From positions 1-64,000 of the forward strand of contig JACRIX010000029.1 of NCBI GenBank assembly GCA_016215645.1: 64,000 bases of DNA, written 5' to 3'. This document shows, in pieces, positions 52,501 to 58,809 of the stretch. The notes under the pieces were generated by a model. That model was not told the origin of the DNA and made no database searches. It saw nothing but the letters and a program-made list of their open reading frames with translations. This DNA comes from Rhodocyclales bacterium (GTDB lineage: Bacteria; Pseudomonadota; Gammaproteobacteria; Burkholderiales; Rhodocyclaceae). The translations under genes were made by a program, and so were the position numbers. Position 1 is the stretch's first letter. Each line of letters begins with the position of its first letter.

Positions 52501-54224
52501 GCCGTGTCATAGCTTTGCGTTCCGCCCGAGGCGCCATCTCGCCGTGCGTTGATCCCGAACGTACCCGTCGTGGTATTCACGCCATCACCCAGGGTGATGC
52601 CGTCGCGCGCGCTGGCCGCGACATCGCCGCCGAAGGTCTTGATGGTGCCGGCAAGGACCGCATTGCCGCCATAGGCTTTCATCATCACCGAAAGCGGGCT
52701 GCCGGCACTTCCGGCGATCACCGACCCGTACTGGACGTCTATGCTGCCGTTGGCTTCGAGCCCGAAAGTCCGCGCCAGGCCGCTGGTGTTGGATATCCCG
52801 ACATCGCCGAAGACCGTGATGTTTCCGGTCCCGCCGTAGGCGCTTGCCGTCGATAGCATGACATCGGTGGTGGCCAGGTTGGCATTGATGTCTGCGGCAT
52901 AGACCGTGGCCGCAGCGGCCGTCGGCACGCCAAACGCGTCGATGCCGGTCGTGGTGCCGGCACCGCCGTGGATGGCAATGTCGGTCGGATCGAGCAACCA
53001 GCTTCCGACCCTTCCATTGCGGGCGGAGGTGTCGACCCTGGCGCCGGTGATCTCCAGGTAACGCTTGCCGGAGGTTTCCACGAAACCGCCGTCACCGCCG
53101 TCCGCACCGCCGCGGGCCGAGATCTGGCCATGGGCGCGCGTGGTGTCGTCGGCCCAGACGATCACCGTGCCGCCAGCGCCGACTTCCGTTGCGTCGGCCT
53201 TGAGCCTTGCCTGGGCGCCGATGTAGCTGATTTTGGCGTTGCTTACATCCGGATTCCTGCCCTGGAAATCGCCGCCGATCAGTATCTTTCCGCCGCCATT
53301 GGCCCCGCTGGCATCCACGCTTGCCGCGTCGGCAACGGCGACCCGCTCGCCAAGGACCTCGACGCTGCCGCCCTTGGTGCCGGTGGTGACGATGCGGCCA
53401 TTGCCATCGACATAGGCATCCCTGCTTGCCCTGAGGAATACCCGGCCGCCTTCGCTGACCACGCTGCTGGCGTTGATCAGGCCGCTGTTGCGCACGACCA
53501 CGCCGGCAATGCCAACGCGCCCGGCCTCCGCCGTGATGGCACCGAGATTCGTGCCCTTGCCCTCCGCTCCCGTGATCTCGACCTTCACTCCGGGCGTCGC
53601 GCTGTCGATCAAACTGACGGTGGCACCCGCGGCAAGGATGGTTTCACCCCCCGGGGTATTGATGATCCCTTCATTGCCGACATTGCTGCCGATCAGGTAG
53701 ACGCTACCGCCCGCCGGCGTTCGTATCTCGCCCTGGTTGACCACGTTGCCGGCGCCAGGGGTCGTTTCGAAGAGCTTGCGTCCGGCGAGGAAATCCTCAT
53801 TTCGGACATTGAGTGTCGAAGCCACAAAACCGGCCGTATCGACCCGCCCGCCGGAGCCGACCAAGATTCCCGCCGGATTGATCAGCCAGACCCGGCCATT
53901 GGAACTCAGCGTTCCGTAGATCGCGGTCGGATCGTTCAGTACCCTGTTGAGAACCGAGCTCGAGGCCGATGGCTGGACGAAATGGGTTGTTTCGCCGGCC
54001 TTGATCGAAAACTTTTCCCAGTTGATGATCGCGCCATTGCTGTTGGTGACGGTCAGGACGCTGCCGGCCTGGCTGAAAGCCGCCGTGCCGCTGACCACAA
54101 CCGGATTGACGGGATTCGACAGGACGGGTGCAACGGCGAAGCAGGCTGCCACAGCCGCAACGCCGCAACGTACCCGGGTGGTCAATCCATGCTTGCGCTT
54201 GGGAAAGAAACTCTGGTCATTCAT
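46521..54224 (-). CDS. TpsA filamentous-hemagglutinin-type exoprotein
   Basis: Secreted giant of 2567 residues. The first 40 residues are an export signal. The TPS secretion domain follows, with NSNGAIINWEKFSIKAGETTHFVQP, ILNDP-type repeats and RVWLINPAGILVGSGGRVDTAGFVAST, the NPxGI hallmark (all quoted in part). The body is Gly/Asn/Ser-rich beta-helix. Residues about 1463-2039 hold seven modules of about 80 residues, each headed by a YGGN/YGGS motif. The C-terminus is low complexity: Gly/Ser/Thr-rich, then a Lys/Asp tract, ending AQCS. It should pass through the TpsB pore encoded just upstream and act as an adhesin or surface filament; the ligand is unknown. No toxin-like C-terminal domain is apparent. 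Confidence 0.92.
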   Translation of the reverse strand: MNDQSFFPKRKHGLTTRVRCGVAAVAACFAVAPVLSNPVNPVVVSGTAAFSQAGSVLTVTNSNGAIINWEKFSIKAGETTHFVQPSASSSVLNRVLNDPTAIYGTLSSNGRVWLINPAGILVGSGGRVDTAGFVASTLNVRNEDFLAGRKLFETTPGAGNVVNQGEIRTPAGGSVYLIGSNVGNEGIINTPGGETILAAGATVSLIDSATPGVKVEITGAEGKGTNLGAITAEAGRVGIAGVVVRNSGLINASSVVSEGGRVFLRASRDAYVDGNGRIVTTGTKGGSVEVLGERVAVADAASVDASGANGGGKILIGGDFQGRNPDVSNAKISYIGAQARLKADATEVGAGGTVIVWADDTTRAHGQISARGGADGGDGGFVETSGKRYLEITGARVDTSARNGRVGSWLLDPTDIAIHGGAGTTTGIDAFGVPTAAAATVYAADINANLATTDVMLSTASAYGGTGNITVFGDVGISNTSGLARTFGLEANGSIDVQYGSVIAGSAGSPLSVMMKAYGGNAVLAGTIKTFGGDVAASARDGITLGDGVNTTTGTFGINARRDGASGGTQSYDTAGYGGRILLDADSNRDGIGSFTMNHGAFIGTTSNAHLLDASGGLGAYGSAKVAVGIVAADVEIASSASIKLNYDATASAGAALGGGDVAFLPTTTGDIRLGNFSTQAPHFSLDNTELTRIYLPANGASNCGTGQEGCRIWIGGVGVPNDPLVGSLPTTNRNIKLDNADFTLNGATTVPKRVHLTTSSTADINDLGDGGGYYGVKAGHLSLNGGGGVGGASGTDGIEFIANSVALNSSISGIRATSVGGGDLAIRNVTASGDVNLKAYYGGVTLLPYFAGQNETTPGNFNLTVDGNIRFASSGASYTISGPFNTFTETAAGTASIRAGASLSITSGGGGIQLAGDQAAGAGLFINANNDITIVDGGLASGMGMGLSSSGDLVLTGANRGTIVKSGGMMNISAANLRAYGGSSVNPGTPGGGTTFAFYGSGAQEDLSGQGTGVSIKSAMAQDIQVGSGEVWLQAGSANNVGGYGGNPYGGSVGIWSAGSQTVQAANIRLFGGAAGHDNVAEIQAFGNQSITLYGGTLQLAGGGGVGGYNNQARIQHGQWNAGAGTGTGNQHILVYGGGTISLAGGNGTGTQGYYGSDCYAVLGEACRGGSNDARIENVFAAQTIDFTPGGGQLHISGGSGGTKNSASIENQTPAATTQQILGNSDIVLTGGSAGGSALAYGGENHDLSNDAGIYSDGSGSQTVFANAITIHGGTASVGGAGISNEAGTMLMVQTVGNLTMTGGSSSVVGAPYGGAAYIANRNNGLVALVVGGDLTATSGSGSSAPVLIGSIEGQGSVQISGGNINLTADSSFVAVGSKAAAYGASVTILSPGNISFNDSTGNPNGKIIIGSDTDGVGSPTIVSVEAHGNLTVGSAGGHGVSIGTANAAGNSASTVSLVAGPPGYGGNLLINSGGAVSGYGGVSLVATNAYGGTGDITVAGGTLSSAGPTGYVKIYAGRNVELSGTVNSTATTMNAVDLQAGVTGTMAPTINAYGGSINLNASTITGYGGINLIANNATGGQGILTQTGGSLDAANMGANVSIRSGANATLAGPIHSGGGIDIQTGMNGVAMPSGYGGNLSIGGNLTADAGMGVNLLAKAGSVAQGDLTQTAGTIYGSTVTVNGLRNVVLNGSLTAATGMLNVTAGDTMMMGYGGNLMIGSGTLQGYGGLTLAAMNADGNQGDITRAGGSTVNGGMGGIMIRAGRNANLAGLLSSTASGIDVQAGVNGLAAMPNAYGGNLVLDGGTSITAGGATILKAYGSAGGGGLTQAGTITSAGNVSMRGDRDVTINGTVVSTGGAIDIWSGYSSAIPYYGGNLNLGATSSIAAYGGNLAAYSIGASESAGSILQSGGNLYSSFDVVLAADGSVVSQGRIESPMNLNIYAGVDNYTSLAGLTQTSAYGGNVVLGNGSVVQGAHVGLFANHGDFPDGTTGRISQYATAGSLTATGTSLNVMAADNVSLLGVVTVGGAAPALIRAGYDHPGSGPAATFAGKTIAVQNLSSNNQVVSLYATGPILANLANAATLSASITNSGSGGIAISHQGGAVPANIALADNATAESAINFQHAGSDLTLTSSHSFSTLGGAGDILIAAPQNALTYNGALLGGGSVLLSGGSGLTVAGPLTTPASLGLSSGAALNINSFVQGGTVSLAAPTVNIVNGEVVATGDAMVFGSQINIGTGVKTTKLSGANVLLRGPALGSGNLNLSGEVSTSGQLEFNLANINGSYGGALYAHSPTSNITGFASGDITLNNASYFDAGNDIKITLTGPASTLSLLNGSYLLADSNSPPGSIYLDFTVRESGGVVIAGAGSGFFVGNTSTPAAGAGGLHIDYAPPAAGTTTVVVNELNRATEDADTTRPPTDDSAPPPPTSGTSGTGQPLASLGGTTGGSEGTFGSDSFDSPPLGGTGTGGSGTSGTGGSGSGGTGLGDGGSSGSGATGSSGTGSTNGDQSTSDGRSSTSNAKDGAGTKDEKQGDKDKDKDKDKDKKSQAKDEKKDEKPAQKKVAQCS
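46589..46627 (-). repeat. Hexanucleotide tandem repeat encoding a Lys-Asp tract
   Basis: Five to six units of GTCCTT (plus strand) near the 3' end of the TpsA gene give alternating Lys-Asp residues. Units of six keep the frame, so slippage would change tract length rather than switch expression. Confidence 0.8.
48108..49836 (-). repeat. Seven ~80-residue modules of the TpsA body
   Basis: Seven successive blocks averaging 247 bases each begin with AYGGN, GYGGN or a close form, and many contain TQxGG and RNVxLxG-type segments. They look like tandem duplications of a beta-helix module, now diverged at the DNA level. Confidence 0.7.
53161..53187 (-). repeat. GTCGGCGCTG repeat-like segment, copy 11 (inside TpsA gene)
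   Basis: Core and distal block (CACCGTGCCG on the plus strand) with normal spacing, read by the TpsA gene as EVGAGGTVIVW. Similar peptides occur in other hemagglutinin-type proteins, so protein constraint may explain part of the match. Confidence 0.5.
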
Positions 54225-54332
54225 GACAACTGCTCCCGGGCGAACCTCGTGCCCGTTACTAATAGCTTATAGCCCCAAAAGCCCCAATAAGGTTAGGGAT
54301 AAATTCACGGGCGAGCCCATTACTGCGCATGG

Positions 54333-55985
54333 CTAGAAGCCGAAGGCCAGCCCGAAATGGCCGCGTATGTCCCCTGGCTTGGCGGCCTCTGCGGTTCCGG
54401 GCGAGGGCTGGTGGCCCTCCATGACCCGGGCAAGATCGAAACGCGCGGAAATGTCCTTGTTCAGGTTGTATCTGAATCCCACACCTACCGATCCGACATT
54501 GGCGCGGGCGAAGGTATTGGCGGCCAGATTGTGGCCGCTGGCCCAATCGACGAAAACCAGACCCTTCAGCGACCCCTGTAGCCCGAAGCTTGAGGCCTGC
54601 TCCGGCGTATAGACCTCCAGATTGGCGACATACCCGCGATCTGTCGCCACGGCACGTTCAAGGAATCCGCGCACGCTGCTGCCGCCGGTCAGTCCCAACT
54701 GCTCGCCGGCGGGCAAGGGGTTCTTGCTGTACTGGGCATTGAGCGCGCCGCGCGCCAGCCACTCGCCAAATAGGGCTGTCGTGTAACTGCCGCCGAGGCG
54801 CAGTGCCGAAAAAGTGTCCGATGTCTGGCGCGTGGTGACGTAGGAATAGCGGTCCACGCCTTGAGGACCCAGATAGCGGCTGCCCACGGGGAACATGTGG
54901 TGGGTCACGCCGACATTGAAATCGATTGCCTCGCCGGGACGCTGCCATTGGCCGCTGTAGGTTGCGGTTACCGGTCGCAGGGTATACGGGGTGCAGGACG
55001 CGATCAAACCGGCGTCATCGGGGTTGAAGGGCGTCGGATCTCCGTTGGTGGTGCAGCGGGTGTTCATGTGCTTGATGTCGTAGCCGAATACCAGCTTCGA
55101 TGTGTACTCGCCCTCGCGCGGAAAGATGTGGTTGTAGCGAAGTCCGAAAACCGAGCCCTTGCCGTTGAGCGCAAGCGGACTATTTACCGCGAGCACCGAT
55201 GCCGGCGTGGTCGTGCCCGAATTGCCGTAGATCATGTCGATGCTGTCGCCGAGACCGTAGAGCGGCAGCCGGTAGCCGATACTGAACACGTCGACCTTGA
55301 CTCCTGACGGCTGGTCGAGCGCGGTGGTATAGGCGAGCGTAAGAACCTGGTCGCGGTTCCAGACATTGGCGTTCTGGTAAGAAACACCGATCCGGTGCTT
55401 GCCGCTGGATTTCGTGCCGGTGTTGTCGAGCGTCAGATAGATGCGGTGGGGATCCTCTTCCTTGACCTCGACCTTGATGTCGACCTTGCCTTCGTCCTCG
55501 CTGGTCGCCAGCGTCAGCTCGACCTGCTTGGCGGGGTTCTCGTTCGAGAGCTGGATGTTCTCGGAAAGCAGGCGCATGTTCGGTGCCGTGCCCTCCTTCA
55601 GGTGCGGCAGGCTGGCACGCACGTTGTCGGAATCGAAATGCTTGTTGCCGGTGATGGTCACCTTGCCGACGACACCCTCGCTGACCTGAAGCCGCACCGG
55701 CCCACCCGCAAGTTCCTGCTCGGGAACGTAGACCTGAACCGTGCCGTAGCCCCGGCGACGATACTCGCCCTCCAGTGCTTCCAGTGCCTTCTGCACGTCG
55801 CCATAGACTTTCCGCGTACCTGCAAAGGGTGCCACCAGTTCCTTGATCCGGTCGGCGGGCAAGAGAGTGTTTCCCTCAACCTGGAAGCTTTGAATGTCAA
55901 ACCGGACATCCTGGGCAAGAGCAAGCGGCACGCCATGCAGTCCCAGCAGAGCGACGGCTACGAAACCAGCGTATGCGGACCTCAT
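54333..55985 (-). CDS. TpsB outer-membrane transporter (ShlB/FhaC/HecB family)
   Basis: Protein of 550 residues. After the signal peptide (SAYAGFVAVALLGLHGVPLALAQ) comes a POTRA domain (FDIQSFQVEGNTLLPADRIKELVAPFAG, in part) and a second POTRA ending near residue 200. The C-terminal part is a 16-strand barrel with the loop-6 motif GGSSVRGFLERA and an aromatic end (GHFGLAFGF). It exports the TpsA protein across the outer membrane. The ATG at 55985 gives a normal signal peptide; an in-frame start at 56129 would place 48 extra residues before it. The AT-rich segment upstream probably holds the promoter of a tpsB-tpsA-fecR operon. Confidence 0.93.
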   Translation of the reverse strand: MRSAYAGFVAVALLGLHGVPLALAQDVRFDIQSFQVEGNTLLPADRIKELVAPFAGTRKVYGDVQKALEALEGEYRRRGYGTVQVYVPEQELAGGPVRLQVSEGVVGKVTITGNKHFDSDNVRASLPHLKEGTAPNMRLLSENIQLSNENPAKQVELTLATSEDEGKVDIKVEVKEEDPHRIYLTLDNTGTKSSGKHRIGVSYQNANVWNRDQVLTLAYTTALDQPSGVKVDVFSIGYRLPLYGLGDSIDMIYGNSGTTTPASVLAVNSPLALNGKGSVFGLRYNHIFPREGEYTSKLVFGYDIKHMNTRCTTNGDPTPFNPDDAGLIASCTPYTLRPVTATYSGQWQRPGEAIDFNVGVTHHMFPVGSRYLGPQGVDRYSYVTTRQTSDTFSALRLGGSYTTALFGEWLARGALNAQYSKNPLPAGEQLGLTGGSSVRGFLERAVATDRGYVANLEVYTPEQASSFGLQGSLKGLVFVDWASGHNLAANTFARANVGSVGVGFRYNLNKDISARFDLARVMEGHQPSPGTAEAAKPGDIRGHFGLAFGF

Positions 55986-55989
55986 TATT

Positions 55990-56030
55990 TTCCGATCTAA
56001 AACATATAGATATATAGTAGATCCAATCTG
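55990..56030 (-). promoter_or_regulatory. AT-rich segment upstream of tpsB (candidate promoter)
   Basis: This is the most AT-rich stretch of the window, with ATATAGATATATAG on the plus strand and TTGGAT-like and TATATG-like hexamers on the minus strand. Spacing is not ideal, so the exact boxes are unsure. It sits 5-45 bases before the tpsB start. Confidence 0.4.
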
Positions 56031-56172
56031 TCTTCTGATATCGATGGCGAACATAACAAGTTGCCCGACCGGCCGCAACCGAATCGCATCGGTGTCGGAG
56101 CACCCACTTGGGCTGCTCGCAACACGCAAGGATCGGATGCTCGCCGGACAAGAGCGGACATATTAGGAAATT

Positions 56173-58353
56173 CTACTGCTGGCGCTCCGAAGTGGCCGGA
56201 ATATCTTTGGGGGGATTGGCCAACAGATAATCCAGCCGAAGTTCGGTGGCCTTGTCGGCATCCCGGCTGAGCGGGCCAGGGGCCGGTTTGCCCAGCCAAT
56301 GCCCTAGGCCCAGTCCAATGGCCATCGCGATTGTGCAGCCCGCGATGAAGCTCGCGCCCGCCCTGAAATGCGGGGTTGGCGCACCGTCGCCTTCGGGTTT
56401 GCCGGACAGCGCCGAGATCCGCTCCAGCGCGGATTGTGCAAGCTGATGCTCCGCCGCTGCGGCCTTCGCTTCCTCCGCCGCCAGGGTCCGCTGCTCAATG
56501 GCCGCCAGTGTCGCCCGTTCGACGTCCAGCCTCGACGCCGCCTCGCGTGCCGCCTTGTTTTCAAGCTCGGCGCGCTTGCGTGCTGCCTGCAAGGCGCGGT
56601 CCTCCTCGACCAGCCTGCCTTGCGCGGCTGCCGCGGCGGCCTGCTCGGCTCGCAGATGTTCCGCTGCGGCCTGCAGCAAGGCCGACTCCTTTTCGGCCCG
56701 GTTCCGCTCAACTGCGGCGGCCGTTTTGGCTTGTTCTTCGGCTTGCAGCGCCAGCGTCGCCGCGTCTTCCTCTGCCGTCAGTCGTTCTGCGACAAGCCGC
56801 GCGGCTTCGGTCTCGATCCTGACGATTTCGGCATGGCGCAGGGACGCCTCGGCTGCTTCGGCGGCACGGCGCTTTGCCGCCGCGATGGCCTGCCGTTCCG
56901 CGTCGGCTGCTGCTTGCCTGGCGGCGAGCTCCTCCTGCTGGCGCCGGGCCAGCTCGGCAGCCGCAAGATCAAGCTCCCTTGCTGCCCGCTGTCGTTCGGC
57001 CGCGAGCTGCTCCCCGGCAGCCGTTGCTGCCTCGCTTGCCCGCGCCAGTGCCTGCTGTTCGGCGGCGATGCGCTGTTGCAAAGCGGCTTCCGCCGCGCGC
57101 TCCGCCTCCGCGCGCTGGCGCGCCAAGCCGGCAGCCGCTTCGGCGGCGGCGAGTTGTTCCCGATGCGCGACCGATCCCGCTTCCTCGGCGCGGCGGCGCT
57201 CGTCGGCATGGCGTGCCGCTTCCGCTTCCAGTCTGGCGCGTTCCTTTGCCGCATGCACTGCGGCCATCTCTTCGGCCTCCCGCGCCCGGGCTGCACTTGT
57301 CGCCTCCTGCTCGGCGGCGACCTGGCGAGCCAGGTTTTCCGCTGCCGCCCGGTCGGCTGCGGCGCGTGCCGCCGCGACTTCCCGCAGCCTGTTTTCCTCC
57401 GCTTCGCGGGCCTGTGCCGCAGCGGCCTGTTCCGCCGCCGCCCGTTCGATCGCCCGCGCCGCTTCCAGGGCGCTCCGTTCCTTCTCCGCCTGGGCGCGCA
57501 AGGTGGCGGCGGCTTCCCGCTCGAGGCGCACCTGGGCTGCCGCTGCCTTTGCGGCTTCCGCAGCACGGGCAAGGGTCGCAGCGGCGGTGGCGTCCGCGTC
57601 CCGTCTGGCACGTTCCTCGGCTGCAAGGGCCGCCGCGATTTCTTCGGCCTGCCGTGCTTCGGCGGCCTTCGCCGCGGCCTGTTCGGCAGCAAGCTGGCGA
57701 GCCAACTGTTCCGCTGCCGCCCTGTCGGCCTCGGCACGGGCCGCCGCTGCATTTCGTAGCTGGATTTCCTCATCCCAGCGGGCCAGGGCCGCCGCTTCCC
57801 GTTCCGCCGCCAGGCGCCCGGCAGCCTGCGCCGCATCCAGCGCGATCCGCTCCTCCTCTGCCTGGGCGCTCAGCGCGGCAGCGGCTTCCCGCTCCCGGCG
57901 TGCCTGGGCCGCCGCCGCTTCCGCAGCCTCGACGACAGCACGCCGGGCCGTCGCTTGCGCTTCCTGCTGTTCGGCGGCTACCCGGGCAGCGCTGGCCTGT
58001 TCGGCAGCCTGCTCGAGTTCCATCCGCCGCTGCGTGGCTTCGACAGCCCGCATTTCCTCGGTGGCGCGGGCGAGGGCTGCGGTCGCCGCCGCTTCCTCCG
58101 CCTCCCGCCGTAGTGCCATCTGTTCCGCGGCCTGGTGTTCCGCATCGGCGCGAGCCGCCGCCTCACGGGCAAGCTCGGCGTCGCGCGCGGCATTCGCTGA
58201 GGCGCGCGACGCGTCGACCATGCCATCCGTCTGCGCAACCGGCTGTTCGCCCGCATTGACACGGCTCTCTTTGCCAGCGGCCGGGGCCTTCCCCGCCGCC
58301 CGCTCACGGCGCTTGCGCTCCGCCTCCATCAACCCGGTCAACAATTTGCTCAC
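56173..58353 (-). CDS. Alanine/glutamate-rich coiled-coil protein with C-terminal membrane anchor (TolA-like)
   Basis: Protein of about 726 residues. From about residue 40 to 640 it is nearly all Ala, Glu, Arg and Gln in heptads, predicting a very long coiled coil. It includes a duplicated 124-residue unit (AQARREREAAAAL and AQVRLEREAAATL are the two starts). A single hydrophobic helix at about residues 667-687 (SFIAGCTIAMAIGLGLGHWL) is followed by 40 residues. This is TolA-like in composition but with the anchor at the opposite end. The GTG at 58353 with GGGAGAA upstream gives the start; the frame runs on to 58875 without a better one. It lies upstream of tpsB on the same strand, 187 bases away. 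Function is unknown. Confidence 0.75.
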   Translation of the reverse strand: MSKLLTGLMEAERKRRERAAGKAPAAGKESRVNAGEQPVAQTDGMVDASRASANAARDAELAREAAARADAEHQAAEQMALRREAEEAAATAALARATEEMRAVEATQRRMELEQAAEQASAARVAAEQQEAQATARRAVVEAAEAAAAQARREREAAAALSAQAEEERIALDAAQAAGRLAAEREAAALARWDEEIQLRNAAAARAEADRAAAEQLARQLAAEQAAAKAAEARQAEEIAAALAAEERARRDADATAAATLARAAEAAKAAAAQVRLEREAAATLRAQAEKERSALEAARAIERAAAEQAAAAQAREAEENRLREVAAARAAADRAAAENLARQVAAEQEATSAARAREAEEMAAVHAAKERARLEAEAARHADERRRAEEAGSVAHREQLAAAEAAAGLARQRAEAERAAEAALQQRIAAEQQALARASEAATAAGEQLAAERQRAARELDLAAAELARRQQEELAARQAAADAERQAIAAAKRRAAEAAEASLRHAEIVRIETEAARLVAERLTAEEDAATLALQAEEQAKTAAAVERNRAEKESALLQAAAEHLRAEQAAAAAAQGRLVEEDRALQAARKRAELENKAAREAASRLDVERATLAAIEQRTLAAEEAKAAAAEHQLAQSALERISALSGKPEGDGAPTPHFRAGASFIAGCTIAMAIGLGLGHWLGKPAPGPLSRDADKATELRLDYLLANPPKDIPATSERQQ
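57166..57909 (-). repeat. Duplicated 124-residue coiled-coil unit
   Basis: Two units of 372 bases in tandem (starts at 57909 and 57537 on the minus strand) share LEREAAA...AQAEEER, RAAAEQLARQ/RAAAENLARQ and EARQAEEIA/REAEEMA blocks. Confidence 0.75.
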
Positions 58354-58455
58354 TACGTTCTCCCGGCACCGCGGTCGAGTGCCGACCAATTGAGAACACA
58401 CTCTAAGGCCGCAGCCTACCGCAGGCGGCAAATGCCCCGAAGGTAGAATAAGCCG

Positions 58456-58809
58456 ATGGAAACCGCGCAAACCCTGCTGATCCTCACCAACCTGCCCGAC
58501 GTCGAGAGCGCGCAGGTGCTTGCCAGGCGCCTCGTCGAGGAGCGGCTTGCCGCGTGCGTAAACATCTACTCTCCGTGCCACTCCATTTTTCGCTGGCAGG
58601 GCGCCGTCGACGAGGCCCAGGAAGTGCCGCTGCTGATCAAGACCACAACGGCAGCCTATGCCGCTCTGGAGGCCGCGATTCGCGCCGGGCATCCATATGA
58701 ACTTCCGGAGATCATCGCGGTCCCAGTGGCTCGCGGCCTGCCGGATTACCTCGCCTGGGTCGCGGCCGAAACCCTTCCTGCCGCCACCGAAAGTCCCCCC
58801 ACATGCTGA
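58456..58809 (+). CDS. cutA: CutA-type divalent-cation tolerance protein
   Basis: Trimeric cytoplasmic protein of 117 residues. It has the family segments LILTNLPDVESAQVLARRLVEERLAACVNI (quoted in part), SIFRWQGAVDEAQEVPLLIKT and HPYELPEIIAVPVARGLPDYLAW. CutA was linked to copper tolerance and, in many genomes, lies beside dsbD as here, overlapping it by seven bases. Its molecular role is not settled. Divergent from the coiled-coil gene, 102 bases apart. Confidence 0.95.
   Translation: METAQTLLILTNLPDVESAQVLARRLVEERLAACVNIYSPCHSIFRWQGAVDEAQEVPLLIKTTTAAYAALEAAIRAGHPYELPEIIAVPVARGLPDYLAWVAAETLPAATESPPTC

Noticed and set aside
52968-54272. Plus-strand frame of 434 residues opposite the TpsA N-terminus
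   Set aside because: The minus strand holds an unmistakable TPS secretion domain; the plus-strand product is compositionally odd and unrelated to any family I know.
56498-58393. Serine/alanine-rich open frame of 631 residues opposite the coiled-coil gene
   Set aside because: The Ala/Glu-coding strand automatically gives Ser/Ala/Arg-rich antisense sequence. The minus-strand reading has a ribosome site, heptads and a membrane helix.
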